From the NCBI RefSeq assembly GCF_024296685.1, contig NZ_CP100763.1:2976001-3040000 (forward strand): a DNA stretch of 64,000 nucleotides, in the 5' to 3' direction. This document shows, one piece after another, positions 25,744-35,326 of the stretch (positions within the stretch are counted from its first letter, which is position 1; every line of letters begins with the position of its first letter). The stretch comes from Natrinema marinum. Its GTDB lineage: Archaea; Halobacteriota; Halobacteria; Halobacteriales; Natrialbaceae. The notes beneath the pieces are model-generated. The model saw nothing but the letters and a program-made list of their open reading frames with translations. It was not told where the DNA came from and did not search any database. A program made the translations under genes and the position numbers.

Positions 25744-26253
25744 CTACGGCGACGAGCCGCTCGAGGACACCGATCGGTTCCGGGTCCGGGTCGCGAGCTC
25801 GTGGACGACGACGAGGACGACGACGGCGACGGCGATGAGCGCGCCGTCGACGAGCGACGGGAGGAGGCCGAGCGAGACGATGAGCGTCGTCGCACAGGCG
25901 GGCGGGTGTCCCGTCTCGGTCGCGAGCATTCCGCCCGACGTGAGGGCGACGGCGAGGACGCCGCTGGCGACGAGCCGGAACTGGGAACCGGCGAGCATCG
26001 GCGCGCTCGCCGTCACGACGAGTCCGGGAGCGATCGTGTGGTACGCGACGAGCCCGGCCGCGATGCCGACGAGGTGGCCGCCGATGACCCGTCGCGGGCG
26101 AGTCGCCTCGCCGTCCGGACCCGTCGCCAGCAGGAACGCGGAGGGGCCGAGACTCGGGAAGAGCAGCGCTTCACCCGTCAGCCAGGCCAGCGCGCCCGGG
26201 ACCGCGAGCAAGACGCCAGCGTACAGCGTCGAGACCGCCGCGCCCTCTCTCAT
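25744..26253 (-). CDS. HPP-family membrane protein
   Basis: The 169-residue protein has four to five hydrophobic helices and the family signature ATETGHPPAC (His116-Pro117-Pro118). HPP domain proteins are integral membrane proteins; some plant and cyanobacterial members transport nitrite, but the haloarchaeal role is unknown. The start is ATG at 26253 (MREGAAVSTL). The last residues, after VVVLVVVHELATRTRNR, form a short polar tail. About 190 bp separate its stop from the convergent ferredoxin gene, and I see nothing in that gap. Confidence 0.8.
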   Translation of the reverse strand: MREGAAVSTLYAGVLLAVPGALAWLTGEALLFPSLGPSAFLLATGPDGEATRPRRVIGGHLVGIAAGLVAYHTIAPGLVVTASAPMLAGSQFRLVASGVLAVALTSGGMLATETGHPPACATTLIVSLGLLPSLVDGALIAVAVVVLVVVHELATRTRNRSVSSSGSSP

Positions 26254-26424
26254 GGCCGCGTCCTTGCAGATGCGAACGGATAGATGTTCAGTTTTCGACT
26301 CGAGCGCCGGCGGTAACTGACTGTTTCTCGAGTTCGAATTTAAACGGGCTCGAGATGCCTCCCGCCTCGCCCCCCCTCGAGCCGGGCCGAAAACGTAAGG
26401 GCACCGCGCTCCGGAGACCCCGTC

Positions 26425-27438
26425 GTGACGCTCTCCGGTGTCGCGGCGACCGGCCCGGACCTGCTTCGGCTGGTCGCCGTCCCCGTCTTCGCCTGGACCG
26501 CCGTCCGCGATATCAAAACGCGGCGCGTCTCGAGCGCCGTCTGGATCCCGCTCTCGGTGCTCGGGGCTGCGCTGCTGGTCTGGGACGGCTGGCTGGCGTG
26601 GACCGCGGGCCAATCGGTCTGGACGTACGAGTTCCTGCTTCCGACGGCGATCAGCGTCGGGCTGGTCGTCCCGATCGCCTACCTGTTCTGGTGGGTCGGT
26701 GGGTTCGGCGGCGCCGACGCGAAGGCCCTGCTCGTCCTGGCCGTTCTCTTTCCGACGTTTCCCGAGTACGGGCTCGGGCCGTGGTCGGTCCCGCTCGAGA
26801 CGCCGCCGATCGGCGCGTTCTCGTTTTCGATTCTGACCAACGCCGTGCTCGTGGGAGTCACGCTGCCGGTCGTTCTCGCCGTCCGTAACGCCGTCGCCGG
26901 CCGGATCGCGCCGGTGATGTTCGTCGGCTGGCCGATCCCGTGGGACCGAGTTCCGGAGACCCACGGTCGCCTTCTCGAGACCCCGTCGGGGCTCTCTCGG
27001 GGCGGTCTCGACCTCGACGCCTTGCGGATGTACCTCCGCTGGCGGGGGCTCACGCTCGCCGACCTGCGCGACGAGCCCGACCGGTACCGCGATCCGGCGA
27101 CGCTGCCCGCCGAGCCGAACCTGCCGACGGACGGGGCGGTGACCGCCGACGTGGAGGCTCGCGGCGACGGCGGGACGCTCGAGGCGAGCGCCGACGGCCC
27201 GGTCGCTGCGGCGGATACTGCCGAGTCGGACGATCCGTGGGGTGCAGAAGCCTTCCTCGAGGACATCGAGGGGACGGCCTACGGCACGAGCCCCGAGACG
27301 CTGCGCGACGGGCTCGAGGTGCTCGCGACCGCGGAGACGGTCTGGATCTCGCCGGGCACGCCGTTTCTCGTGCCGATCTTCGCCGGGCTGGTGATCGCGC
27401 TGGGCTACGGCGATCTGTTGCTCGGCACGCTGTTCTGA
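26425..27438 (+). CDS. Archaeal prepilin/preflagellin peptidase (A24 family, PibD-like)
   Basis: The 337-residue membrane aspartyl protease processes class III signal peptides of archaellins and pilins. The two catalytic aspartates are Asp29 in RDIKTRRVSS and Asp98 in the GxGD-type motif GGFGGADAK. About six membrane helices lie at 15-160 and one is at the C-terminus. Between them is a long acidic cytosolic stretch (about 165-305), longer than in crenarchaeal FlaK. The start is GTG at 26425, the first plausible start before the hydrophobic N-terminus. No pilin or archaellin gene is in this window. Confidence 0.88.
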   Translation: MTLSGVAATGPDLLRLVAVPVFAWTAVRDIKTRRVSSAVWIPLSVLGAALLVWDGWLAWTAGQSVWTYEFLLPTAISVGLVVPIAYLFWWVGGFGGADAKALLVLAVLFPTFPEYGLGPWSVPLETPPIGAFSFSILTNAVLVGVTLPVVLAVRNAVAGRIAPVMFVGWPIPWDRVPETHGRLLETPSGLSRGGLDLDALRMYLRWRGLTLADLRDEPDRYRDPATLPAEPNLPTDGAVTADVEARGDGGTLEASADGPVAAADTAESDDPWGAEAFLEDIEGTAYGTSPETLRDGLEVLATAETVWISPGTPFLVPIFAGLVIALGYGDLLLGTLF

Positions 27439-27666
27439 CTACAGCGTCCGCTCGTACAGCGGCACCAGAGCCGTCCAGAAGAGCACGAACGCGACGCCGA
27501 CGCCGATCAGCGCCAGCCACGGGTCGCCCCGGCCGGTCGGGACGCCGTTCAGGAGGAGGACGAAGAGGCCTGCGAACAGCAGGAGACAGACGAGCACGCT
27601 ACCGAGTTCGAGGATCGCGGCGACGGGGTACTCGCGAACGCGGGCGGCGATACCGGCGAGGGCCAT
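27439..27666 (-). CDS. Small membrane protein with two helices
   Basis: The 75-residue protein has two helices, ILELGSVLVCLLLFAGLFVLL and WLALIGVGVAFVLFWTALV, joined by a short polar loop. It is convergent with the prepilin peptidase gene and the two stops abut (27438/27439). I chose the ATG at 27666 (MALAGIAARV). An upstream ATG at 27711 would add 15 charged residues. No family is recognised. Confidence 0.55.
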   Translation of the reverse strand: MALAGIAARVREYPVAAILELGSVLVCLLLFAGLFVLLLNGVPTGRGDPWLALIGVGVAFVLFWTALVPLYERTL

Positions 27667-27726
27667 ACGCGAGCCTCGATCGGTGACGGTAAAAGCGTCA
27701 CGGCAATCCACGCGTCGGCTCCGTCG

Positions 27727-28032
27727 TCAGTCGACGACGTACGACTGGTGGTCGCCGCGGGTCCGCGTGTCGACGAACTGGTGACGTGTCGCCCCCTCGA
27801 GATCGCCCGCGAACGACGGGTCCGAGCCGCCGCTTCCGTACACCTCGTTCGCCCCGCGTAAGTCGTGTGCCGCGAGCAGGTCGGCCAGTTCCCGCGGGAG
27901 TGACGCGTCGTCCTCGAGGTCGAGGATCAACTGCTGGTCGGTGAAGCTCTTCGCGACGAAGGCGTCGCTGACGGCGTCGTCCTCCCGGAGCCGCGCCGCG
28001 AGGTCTCGAAGGGCTGCCTCTCGATCGCTCAT
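27727..28032 (-). CDS. Small acidic soluble protein of unknown function
   Basis: The 101-residue protein starts MSDREAALRDLAARLREDDAV. Its first half is a helix-strand-helix unit (FVAKSFTDQQLILDLEDD). The second half is polar and ends DTRTRGDHQSYVVD. It looks like a conserved haloarchaeal hypothetical; I can name no family. It follows the HIT gene on the same strand after 149 bp and precedes the small membrane protein by 60 bp. Confidence 0.55.
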   Translation of the reverse strand: MSDREAALRDLAARLREDDAVSDAFVAKSFTDQQLILDLEDDASLPRELADLLAAHDLRGANEVYGSGGSDPSFAGDLEGATRHQFVDTRTRGDHQSYVVD

Positions 28033-28181
28033 ATGGCCCGTTTCGGACGCGACGAGGGAAGGGTCTCGCGACGAACATCTTCGCCGGGCCTGCGGTTCCG
28101 AGCGGTCAGCGGAGCTGGCCTCGAGCACCGCCGGGGCCGGCCGACGGCGAGGAGAACGGGACCGCGATCGCGTCGCTCGAG

Positions 28182-28601
28182 TCAGGCTCGCGACTCGATG
28201 TCGGCGGCGATGTCGTCGAGTTCGTCGTCCGCGAGGTCCGGTCGCTCGCCTGCGACGGCGTGGATGGGTCCGCCGCCGTCGCCCTCGAATCGGGGGACGA
28301 TGTGACAGTGGACGTGGGGCACTTCTTGGCCGGCCTCCTCGCCGTTGTTGAACGCGACGGTGGTCGCGTCGGCGTCGACGGCCTCCTCGACGGCGGGGAC
28401 CATGCGGTGGACGGTGTCGTAGAGATCGGCGGCGACGTCGTCGGGGACGTCGTTCAGCCGCTCGTACTCGTCTTTCGGGATCACCAGCGTGTGGCCCGGT
28501 GCCAGCGGGTTGGCGTCGAGGAACGCGACCGTGGTCTCGTCTTCGTACACGATTCGGGCCGGAATCTCTCCCTCGACGATCTGGCTGAAGATCGTACTCA
28601 T
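28182..28601 (-). CDS. HIT-family nucleotide hydrolase or transferase
   Basis: The 139-residue protein has the histidine triad HVHCHIVPR preceded by the usual HTLVIPKDEYERLNDV and FNNGEEAGQEV segments. HIT proteins hydrolyse nucleoside phosphoramidates or dinucleoside polyphosphates; this length and motif are of the Hint type. The N-terminal FSQIVEGEIPARIVYEDE is typical. A glycine-rich insert (EGDGGGP) follows the triad. It shares strand with the uracil-DNA glycosylase gene 102 bp upstream. Confidence 0.92.
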   Translation of the reverse strand: MSTIFSQIVEGEIPARIVYEDETTVAFLDANPLAPGHTLVIPKDEYERLNDVPDDVAADLYDTVHRMVPAVEEAVDADATTVAFNNGEEAGQEVPHVHCHIVPRFEGDGGGPIHAVAGERPDLADDELDDIAADIESRA

Positions 28602-28703
28602 GCTCGAGTGTGCGTCGGCGCTCCGTATGAAGGTTTCCCGACTCGTAGACGGAGCGTCGGTCCCCGTTCCTCGGCCGGCTCTGCTCGGGCGGCGGGCGGC
28701 TAT

Positions 28704-29426
28704 CTACCTCCCGCCGCTCGGCTCGCAGAGTCCGTCGAGCGTCTCCCCGATCGCCTCGAGGTACCCCGCTGCTTCGTATCCCAGTCGGCCGATCCAGACG
28801 TCCTGATAGGAGGGATGGAGGATCGGCACCAGGTGAACGCCGAGCCGTTCGCACCGCACCGGCTCGAGCACGCTGTCGAGAAAGCCCTCGCATTTTCGAC
28901 CTTCGGCCGCCAGCACCGTCTTCGTCGCGTGTTTGCCGGTCCCGAGCACCACTGACGGATCGATAGACTCGAGTTCGGTTAGCAGGTGGGACCGACAGTT
29001 CGCGCGCTCTTCGGGTGTGGGCTCCCGATTGGTCGTCGGGTCGTCGGGATCGGCCGGGAAGCACTTCACCGCGTTCGTGAAGTAGGTGTCGTCGCCGTAG
29101 CCGATGTCGTCGAGCAGGCGCCGGATGCGCCGACCGGAGTGGCGCGAGGTGTAGGCCTTGCCGGTCCAGTTGCCGCCCCGCCAGCGGTCGGCGTCCGGAT
29201 TTCCGTAGCCGGGGGCCTCGCCGATGACCACGACCGCAGCGTCGGGGTCGCCGGTCCCCCACGAGATACACTCGCGGGCGTCGGCCAGCGCCGGACAGCG
29301 GGTGCAGTCGGGCTCGAGGACGTTTCGACGGGTCGGATAGGCGGGCTCGCCGCCGGAAGTCGAGTCGGATTCGGCGTCGCCGTCGGCCGAATCGGATTCT
29401 GCGTCGGTGTCGTCGGTGGCGGGCAC
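28704..29426 (-). CDS. Family 4-like uracil-DNA glycosylase with Fe-S cysteines
   Basis: The 240-residue protein excises uracil from DNA. After a disordered acidic leader (residues 1-32) come Cys41 and Cys44, then Cys122 (VKCFP) and Cys144, the four-cysteine pattern of family 4 Fe-S UDGs. Motif A reads GEAPGYGNPDAD and motif B is HPSYQ. In well-known family 4 enzymes motif A is nearer GEGPG-EED and motif B nearer HPAYL, so this is a divergent haloarchaeal branch. GTG at 29426 is the start. It may work alongside an AP endonuclease not in this window. Confidence 0.82.
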   Translation of the reverse strand: MPATDDTDAESDSADGDAESDSTSGGEPAYPTRRNVLEPDCTRCPALADARECISWGTGDPDAAVVVIGEAPGYGNPDADRWRGGNWTGKAYTSRHSGRRIRRLLDDIGYGDDTYFTNAVKCFPADPDDPTTNREPTPEERANCRSHLLTELESIDPSVVLGTGKHATKTVLAAEGRKCEGFLDSVLEPVRCERLGVHLVPILHPSYQDVWIGRLGYEAAGYLEAIGETLDGLCEPSGGR

Positions 29427-29530
29427 ACTCGAGGGTACGGCCGCGAGGATATATGCGAGTCGGTCCGCGCGAACGTACTCGCTCGCCCAGTGGGTCCGCC
29501 GCCGTGGGATCGCGTCGCACTCGAGGGGAC

Positions 29531-29540
29531 AGGTTTACTT
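29531..29540 (+). promoter_or_regulatory. TATA-like element for the 76-residue membrane protein gene
   Basis: AGGTTTACTT lies 26-35 nt upstream of the ATG at 29566, compatible with leaderless transcription. Confidence 0.45.
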
Positions 29541-29565
29541 TCGCCGGGTGACTAAGAGACTCCCA

Positions 29566-29796
29566 ATGTCATCGATCGGCCCGGAACTCCTCGTGGAATC
29601 GCTCCAGTTACTCATCTATACCCTCGTCGCGGGTACGCTGACCGTCGGCGGCGTCCTCGTCGAGCAGGCGAGTCTCCAGCACCTCGGTGCCGGTGAAGCG
29701 ATGATCGCCCTGTGGCTCGGTGCGCTCGGCGCCGTCATGCTCTATGCGGGCACTTACGGCGTCGGCTATCAGAAGGTCCTCTCGCGGCTCGTCTAG
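29566..29796 (+). CDS. Small membrane protein with two helices
   Basis: The 76-residue protein consists of two hydrophobic segments, LLIYTLVAGTLTVGGVLVEQ and AMIALWLGALGAVMLYAGTY, with a short linker and a basic end (YQKVLSRLV). No family is recognised. It lies 91 bp before ileS on the same strand and could be a regulatory or stress-related membrane peptide. The TATA-like element supports this start. Confidence 0.55.
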   Translation: MSSIGPELLVESLQLLIYTLVAGTLTVGGVLVEQASLQHLGAGEAMIALWLGALGAVMLYAGTYGVGYQKVLSRLV

Positions 29797-29887
29797 GCGT
29801 CGAGTCGCTCCCGGGCGCTCGAGTCGACGCGGACGGACGACCCGCAATATCGATTCCTCTTTACTGCCGGAGGCGATTAGGTCGCGT

Positions 29888-32800
29888 ATGAGCAGGTTCG
29901 GCGAGGTCGACGACCAGTACGACCCACACCAACTCGAGCAGCGGGTCTTCGAGTACTGGGACGACGTCGACGCCTACGAGCGAACGGTCGAGCACCGATC
30001 GGACGGCGACTCCTTCTTCTTCGTCGACGGCCCGCCGTACACGTCGGGATCGGCGCACATGGGGACGACCTGGAACAAGTCGCTGAAAGACGTCTACATC
30101 CGCTTTCTGCGGATGCAGGGGTACGACGTGACGGATCGGCCGGGCTACGACATGCACGGGCTCCCCATCGAGACCCGCGTCGAGGAGCGACTCGGATTCG
30201 AGAACAAGAAGGACATCGAGGAGTACGGCGAGGAGAACTTCATTGAGGCCTGCAAGGAGTACGCCGACGAACAGCTCGAGGGGCTGCAGTCGGACTTTCA
30301 GGACTTCGGCGTCTGGATGGACTGGGAGAACCCCTACCGGACGGTCAGCCCGGAGTACATGGAGGCTGCGTGGTGGGGCTTTTCGAACGCCGCCGACCGC
30401 GGTCTGGTCGAGAAAGGTCACCGCTCGATCTCCCAGTGTCCGCGCTGTGAGACCGCCATCGCGAACAACGAGGTCGAGTACGAGGACGTCGAGGATCCCT
30501 CGATCTACGTCAAGTTCGACCTCGCCGAGCGCGACGGCAAACTCGTCATCTGGACGACGACCCCGTGGACGATCCCGGCGAACACCTTCGTCGCCGTCGA
30601 CGAGGACGGCGACTACGTCGGCGTCCGCGCCGAAAAGGGCGGGGAGGAAGAGCTGCTCTACGTCGCCGAGGCCAAACACGAGGAGGTGCTGAAAGCGGGC
30701 CGCTACGACGACTACGAGGTCGTCGAGGAACACGCGGGCGAGGACCTGCTCGGCTGGTCGTACGACCACCCGATGGCCGAAGAGGTCCCCGACCACCCCG
30801 ACCACGAGGGGGCCTGCGAGGTCTACGCCGCCGACTACGTCGATACCGGCGGTGACGGCACCGGGCTCGTCCACTCCGCGCCGGGCCACGGTGAGGAGGA
30901 CTTCGAGCGCGGTCGCGAACTCGGCTTCCCGATCTTCTGTCCCGTCGGCGGCGACGGCGTCTACACCGACGAGGCGGGCGCCTACGCGGGCGAGTTCGTC
31001 CGCGACGCGAACGAGGACATCATCGCGGACCTCGAGGCCAACGATTCGCTGCTGGCCTCGGAGACGATCTCCCACAGCTACGGGCACTGCTGGCGCTGTG
31101 ACACGGGTATCATCCAGATCGTCACCGACCAGTGGTTCATCACGATCACGGACGTCAAGGACGAACTGCTCGAGAACATCGAAGACAGCGAGTGGCACCC
31201 CGAGTGGGCCCGCGACAACCGCTTCCGGGACTTCGTCGAGGAAGCGCCCGACTGGAACGTCTCCCGCCAGCGCTACTGGGGGATCCCGCTGCCGGTCTGG
31301 ACCCCTGAAGACCGCGACGACGACGAGGACACGATCGTCGTCGGGACCCGCGAGGAACTCGCCGAGCGCGTCGATCAGGACGTCGACCCCGACGCGGTCG
31401 ACCTCCACAAGGACACGGTAGACGAGTTGACGATCACCGAAGACGGCACCACCTACACGCGCGTTCCCGACGTCTTCGACGTTTGGCTCGACTCCTCGGT
31501 CGCGTCGTGGGGCACCCTCGACTTCCCCGCGGACGACAGCCGATTCGACGAACTCTGGCCCGCAGACCTCATTCTCGAGGCCCACGACCAGACGCGGGGC
31601 TGGTTCTGGTCCCAGCTGGGGATGGGCACGGCCGCGATCGGCGAGATCCCCTACGAGGAGGTGCTGATGCACGGCCACGCGCTGATGCCCGACGGCCGCG
31701 CGATGAGCAAATCCAAGGACATTCTGGTCGACCCCCACGAGGCGATCGACCGCCACGGTCGGGACGTGATGCGCATGTTCCTGCTGTCGAACAACCCGCA
31801 GGGCGACGACATGCGCTTTTCGTGGGACGGGATGCAGACGATGGAGAACCACCTCCGGACGCTCTGGAACGTCTTCCGATTCCCGCTGCCGTACATGCGG
31901 TTAGACGACTTCGATCCGCAGGAGACGAGTCTGGACGATGTCGATTCGGACCTCGAGCTGATCGACGAGTGGGTGCTCGCCCGGCTGGAGTCCACGAAAG
32001 CCGAGATGACCGACCACTTCGAGGACTACCGGCAGGACCGCGCGATCGACGCCCTGATCGAGTTCGTTGTCGAGGATGTCTCGCGATTCTACGTCCAGGC
32101 CGTCCGCGAGCGCATGTGGGAGGACGAGGACAGCGCCTCCAAAACGGCCGCCTACGCGACGATCTACCGCGTGCTCCGCGAGACGGTCGCGCTGCTGGCT
32201 CCCTACGCCCCCTTCATCAGCGAGGAGATCTACGACACGCTGACCGGCGATGCGGGCCACCTCACGGTCCACATGGAAGACTGGCCCGCGGTCGACGAGT
32301 ACTGGGAGGACGAGCAACTCGAGGAGGACGTCTCCCTCCTGCGGGCCATCGAGGAGGCCGGCGCGAACGCCCGCCAGCAGGCCGGCCGCAAGCTGCGCTG
32401 GCCGGTCCCGCGCGTGGTCGTCGCCGCGGACGACGACCGCGTCGTCGAGGCCGTCGAGCGCCACACCGGGCTGCTCGAGGATCGCCTCAACGCCCGCGAG
32501 ATCGAACTCGTCTCGCCGGACGACCGCTGGGGCGAACTCCGGTACAGCGCCGAGGCGGACATGAGCGAACTCGGCCCCGCGTTCGGCGACCGCGCCGGGC
32601 AGGTGATGAACGCGTTGAACGAGGCCCGCATCGACGAGCCGAGCCTCGAGGCGCTCGAGGCGGCCGTCGCGGACGCACTCCAAGACGACGAAGCGATCAC
32701 CGACGAGATGGTCTCGTTCGTGACCCAGACGCCCGACGGCGTCGCTGGCACCGCCTTCGGCACCGACGGCGACGACCGCGGCGTCGCCTACGTCGACGCC

Positions 32801-33094
32801 TCCCTGACCGACGACATCGAGAGCGAGGGCTACGCCCGCGAGGTCATCCGCCGCGTCCAGGAGATGCGCAAGGACCTCGAGCTCGACGTCGACGAGCGGA
32901 TCGCGCTCGACCTCGAGATCGACGACGACCGCGTGACCGACCTCGTCGCCGAGCGCGAGGCCCTGATCCGCGAGGAGGTCCGCGCCGACGAACTCGGCGA
33001 CCTCGAGGACGGTCACCGCAAGGAGTGGGACGTCGACGGCGTGACGATGGAGATCGCGATCGAGCCGCTGGCGGCGGCCGAGGCGTCGGACTAA
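29888..33094 (+). CDS. ileS: Isoleucyl-tRNA synthetase
   Basis: The 1068-residue class Ia enzyme charges tRNA-Ile. The HIGH-like motif is GSAHMGT (residues 54-60) and the KMSKS-like motif is AMSKS (605-609). The editing domain CP1 holds HSAPGHGEEDF. Zinc-binding pairs are CPRCET and CWRCDT. The anticodon-binding and C-terminal domains occupy the last 400 residues. The N-terminal MSRFGEVDDQYDPHQLEQRVFEYW is typical and fixes the ATG at 29888. The archaeal/eukaryotic subtype is expected here. Confidence 0.96.
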   Translation: MSRFGEVDDQYDPHQLEQRVFEYWDDVDAYERTVEHRSDGDSFFFVDGPPYTSGSAHMGTTWNKSLKDVYIRFLRMQGYDVTDRPGYDMHGLPIETRVEERLGFENKKDIEEYGEENFIEACKEYADEQLEGLQSDFQDFGVWMDWENPYRTVSPEYMEAAWWGFSNAADRGLVEKGHRSISQCPRCETAIANNEVEYEDVEDPSIYVKFDLAERDGKLVIWTTTPWTIPANTFVAVDEDGDYVGVRAEKGGEEELLYVAEAKHEEVLKAGRYDDYEVVEEHAGEDLLGWSYDHPMAEEVPDHPDHEGACEVYAADYVDTGGDGTGLVHSAPGHGEEDFERGRELGFPIFCPVGGDGVYTDEAGAYAGEFVRDANEDIIADLEANDSLLASETISHSYGHCWRCDTGIIQIVTDQWFITITDVKDELLENIEDSEWHPEWARDNRFRDFVEEAPDWNVSRQRYWGIPLPVWTPEDRDDDEDTIVVGTREELAERVDQDVDPDAVDLHKDTVDELTITEDGTTYTRVPDVFDVWLDSSVASWGTLDFPADDSRFDELWPADLILEAHDQTRGWFWSQLGMGTAAIGEIPYEEVLMHGHALMPDGRAMSKSKDILVDPHEAIDRHGRDVMRMFLLSNNPQGDDMRFSWDGMQTMENHLRTLWNVFRFPLPYMRLDDFDPQETSLDDVDSDLELIDEWVLARLESTKAEMTDHFEDYRQDRAIDALIEFVVEDVSRFYVQAVRERMWEDEDSASKTAAYATIYRVLRETVALLAPYAPFISEEIYDTLTGDAGHLTVHMEDWPAVDEYWEDEQLEEDVSLLRAIEEAGANARQQAGRKLRWPVPRVVVAADDDRVVEAVERHTGLLEDRLNAREIELVSPDDRWGELRYSAEADMSELGPAFGDRAGQVMNALNEARIDEPSLEALEAAVADALQDDEAITDEMVSFVTQTPDGVAGTAFGTDGDDRGVAYVDASLTDDIESEGYAREVIRRVQEMRKDLELDVDERIALDLEIDDDRVTDLVAEREALIREEVRADELGDLEDGHRKEWDVDGVTMEIAIEPLAAAEASD

Positions 33095-33202
33095 CGACTC
33101 CGGTAATCGGAGCCCGAACGTTCCTGCACTCGCCGATTTCAGCGCGACATGACACTCGCGCTGCCATAAACGTCTTGAGCGCTGACTTACCAGAGAGGCG
33201 TA

Positions 33203-35269
33203 GTGACATCTCGAGCCGCCGTCGTCGTGTTCGTCGTCGTGCTCGTCGGGAGCGTCCCGGCCGGCGTCGGCGCGCTCGAGCCGGCTCCCCAGCCAGCCTC
33301 GCCGGCACCGGCCGCGTCGCTCGCCGCGGCCGGGATGAGTTCCGGCGCGACGGTGACGACCGGCGGGGGCGAGGACGTGCTCCACCGGACGACGGTTCTC
33401 AGCCACCGCCCGGACGACACCGACGCGTTCGGCGTCGAGATGACCTTTCGGGTCCCCGACTCGGTGACGGAACTCGAGATCACGCTCGAGGAGGAGGCGA
33501 GCGTCGAGTCGACGCGCGGGTTCGAGCGGACGGGCGAGCGGACCTTCGAGTGGACCGGCGGGACGGCGTCGCCGACGGTGCGGTACGCGATGCCGGCCGA
33601 TCGGACGGGCGAGGGCGAGCAGCGGGCCTCGGCGTCCGGCGACGGCTACACCTTCGTCGATACGGGCGAGTGGGGCGTCGTGCCTGTCCCCGGCGTGGGG
33701 ATCACGGTGGGGCGGACCGAGCCCGTCGGTTTCGAGGAGACGGTGACCGTCGACGGACCGGGCGCGACCGGCGGCGACATCGCCTTCTTCGGCCCGGTGA
33801 CGACCTACGAGCGCGACGCGAACGGGGAGACGTTCCGGCTGGTCGTCCCCGAGGCCGCCGACCTCGAAGAGTCGCCCGATGCGATCCTCTCGGCGCTGAC
33901 CGCGGCGAGCGGCCGGCTCGAGGTCGGGATGCGAAGCGACGAGGTGTTCGTCGTCGCAGTGCCGAACACGGTCGACTGGGGGCCGCGGGGCATCCAGTAC
34001 GGCCGGTCGGACGCGTGGGTGGTCGACGACGCCGGCCTCGACGAACCGAACCCGGTCTGGCTCCACGAGTACGTCCACGTCCGCCAGCGCTTCTCCACCG
34101 CGGAGGACGACCTCGCGCCCGACGCCGCGTGGCTCGTCGAGGGGCAGGCCGACTACTACGCGGGCCTGCTCGCCCTCGAGGGCGGTCTCACCGACTTTTC
34201 GGACTTTCGTGACCTCCTCGAGCGCGGCGAGCGTTCGCTGTACGCCGACGGGGTGCTCGCTCGGCCGTCGACGTGGGAGGACGACCGCACCGATTACGCG
34301 AAGGGGGCGCTCGTCGCCGGCGAACTCGACCGCCGATTGCGGCTCGCGACCGACGGTGATCGCACGCTCGAGGATGTCTTCCGAACGCTGAACGCACGCG
34401 AGGGGACGATAACCGAGGCCGACTTCCTGGACGCGCTCGAGGACGCCGGCGGCAACGCGGTTCGAGCCGCCGCCGAGAAATACACGCAAACCGATGCGAC
34501 GCCGTCGATGTGGAGCCGACGCGACCATGAGGTCGCCTTCGACCAGCCGGTCGCCGTCTTCGAATACGGGATCGACAGCGGTCCGCTCGAGGTGGCGGGC
34601 CAGGAGTGGCAGCGCTGGTCGGCAGCAGCGAGCGGGGGCGAGAGCGAAGCTCCCGACGTGATCGCGGTTCCGGCCGGCGAATCCGTCTCGATCCCGGTCG
34701 CGGCCGCAAACGTCGGCGAGCGCGACGGGACTTACGACGCGATGTTGCAGGTCGACGGACGGGTCGTCGATCACCGGCGGGGAACGCTCGCGGCCGGCGA
34801 ACGGACGAGTCACCGGCTCACGTGGACGCCGGCTAAGCCGGGTACGTACGACGTTCGCGTCGGTTCCGAGCGACTGACCGCCGTCGTCCGCGCGCCCTCG
34901 AGCGTGACCGTCTCCGAACTGCGGGTCACGTCCGGAGCCGCCAGTCCCGGTGAGTCGGTGACGATGACCGCAACGGTCGAAGCCGCGGACGAGCGACCGG
35001 GCGCGGCGGTCCTCGCGTTCCGGACCGTCGAGGGAACCGTCGCGGAGCGGCCGGTGGCGGTTCGGCCGGGCGAGACGACGACGGTCGAGGCCGAACTCCG
35101 ATTCGACGACCGCGGCCGGTACGAGGTCGTCGTCGGCGAGGCGACGACGACGGTCAGCGTCGGTGGTCCGGCTGCGACGGTCGAAGAAGTGTCCGGATTC
35201 GGTGTGCCCTCGGCGCTCGCGGCCGTCGCGACGGCACTGGCGGGCGCGCTGCTCGCCCGGCGTCGCTGA
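33203..35269 (+). CDS. Secreted gluzincin-type metalloprotease-like protein with CTERM-like anchor
   Basis: The 688-residue protein starts with GTG and a Sec-type signal peptide (residues 1-24, VVVFVVVLVGSVPAGVGA). A beta-rich N-terminal domain (to about 270) precedes the zinc site. That site is HEYVH (His288, Glu289, His292) with the third ligand Glu313 in WLVEGQADYYA, a gluzincin arrangement. Two Ig-like or CARDB-like repeats follow (about 470-560 and 570-655). The C-terminus, SGFGVPSAL then a hydrophobic stretch ending RRR, resembles a PGF-CTERM archaeosortase signal with Ser for Pro. The protein is probably exported and anchored or lipid-attached at the cell surface. Substrate is unknown. 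CCATAAAC about 35 nt upstream may be its TATA box. Confidence 0.78.
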   Translation: MTSRAAVVVFVVVLVGSVPAGVGALEPAPQPASPAPAASLAAAGMSSGATVTTGGGEDVLHRTTVLSHRPDDTDAFGVEMTFRVPDSVTELEITLEEEASVESTRGFERTGERTFEWTGGTASPTVRYAMPADRTGEGEQRASASGDGYTFVDTGEWGVVPVPGVGITVGRTEPVGFEETVTVDGPGATGGDIAFFGPVTTYERDANGETFRLVVPEAADLEESPDAILSALTAASGRLEVGMRSDEVFVVAVPNTVDWGPRGIQYGRSDAWVVDDAGLDEPNPVWLHEYVHVRQRFSTAEDDLAPDAAWLVEGQADYYAGLLALEGGLTDFSDFRDLLERGERSLYADGVLARPSTWEDDRTDYAKGALVAGELDRRLRLATDGDRTLEDVFRTLNAREGTITEADFLDALEDAGGNAVRAAAEKYTQTDATPSMWSRRDHEVAFDQPVAVFEYGIDSGPLEVAGQEWQRWSAAASGGESEAPDVIAVPAGESVSIPVAAANVGERDGTYDAMLQVDGRVVDHRRGTLAAGERTSHRLTWTPAKPGTYDVRVGSERLTAVVRAPSSVTVSELRVTSGAASPGESVTMTATVEAADERPGAAVLAFRTVEGTVAERPVAVRPGETTTVEAELRFDDRGRYEVVVGEATTTVSVGGPAATVEEVSGFGVPSALAAVATALAGALLARRR

Positions 35270-35326
35270 CGGCCGTACTCGCGGAGCGATCGGCCGAACG
35301 GAACCGAGAACGCGGCGACGTGTCGG

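Noticed and set aside
29861-31852. Long open reading frame antisense to ileS
   Set aside because: GC-rich haloarchaeal codons commonly leave antisense frames open. The ileS frame has family motifs throughout and the antisense product has none.
31901-34813. A 970-codon open frame on the minus strand across the end of ileS and the gluzincin gene
   Set aside because: It overlaps two well-supported genes and its translation is Arg/Val/Leu/Asp-biased noise without motifs.
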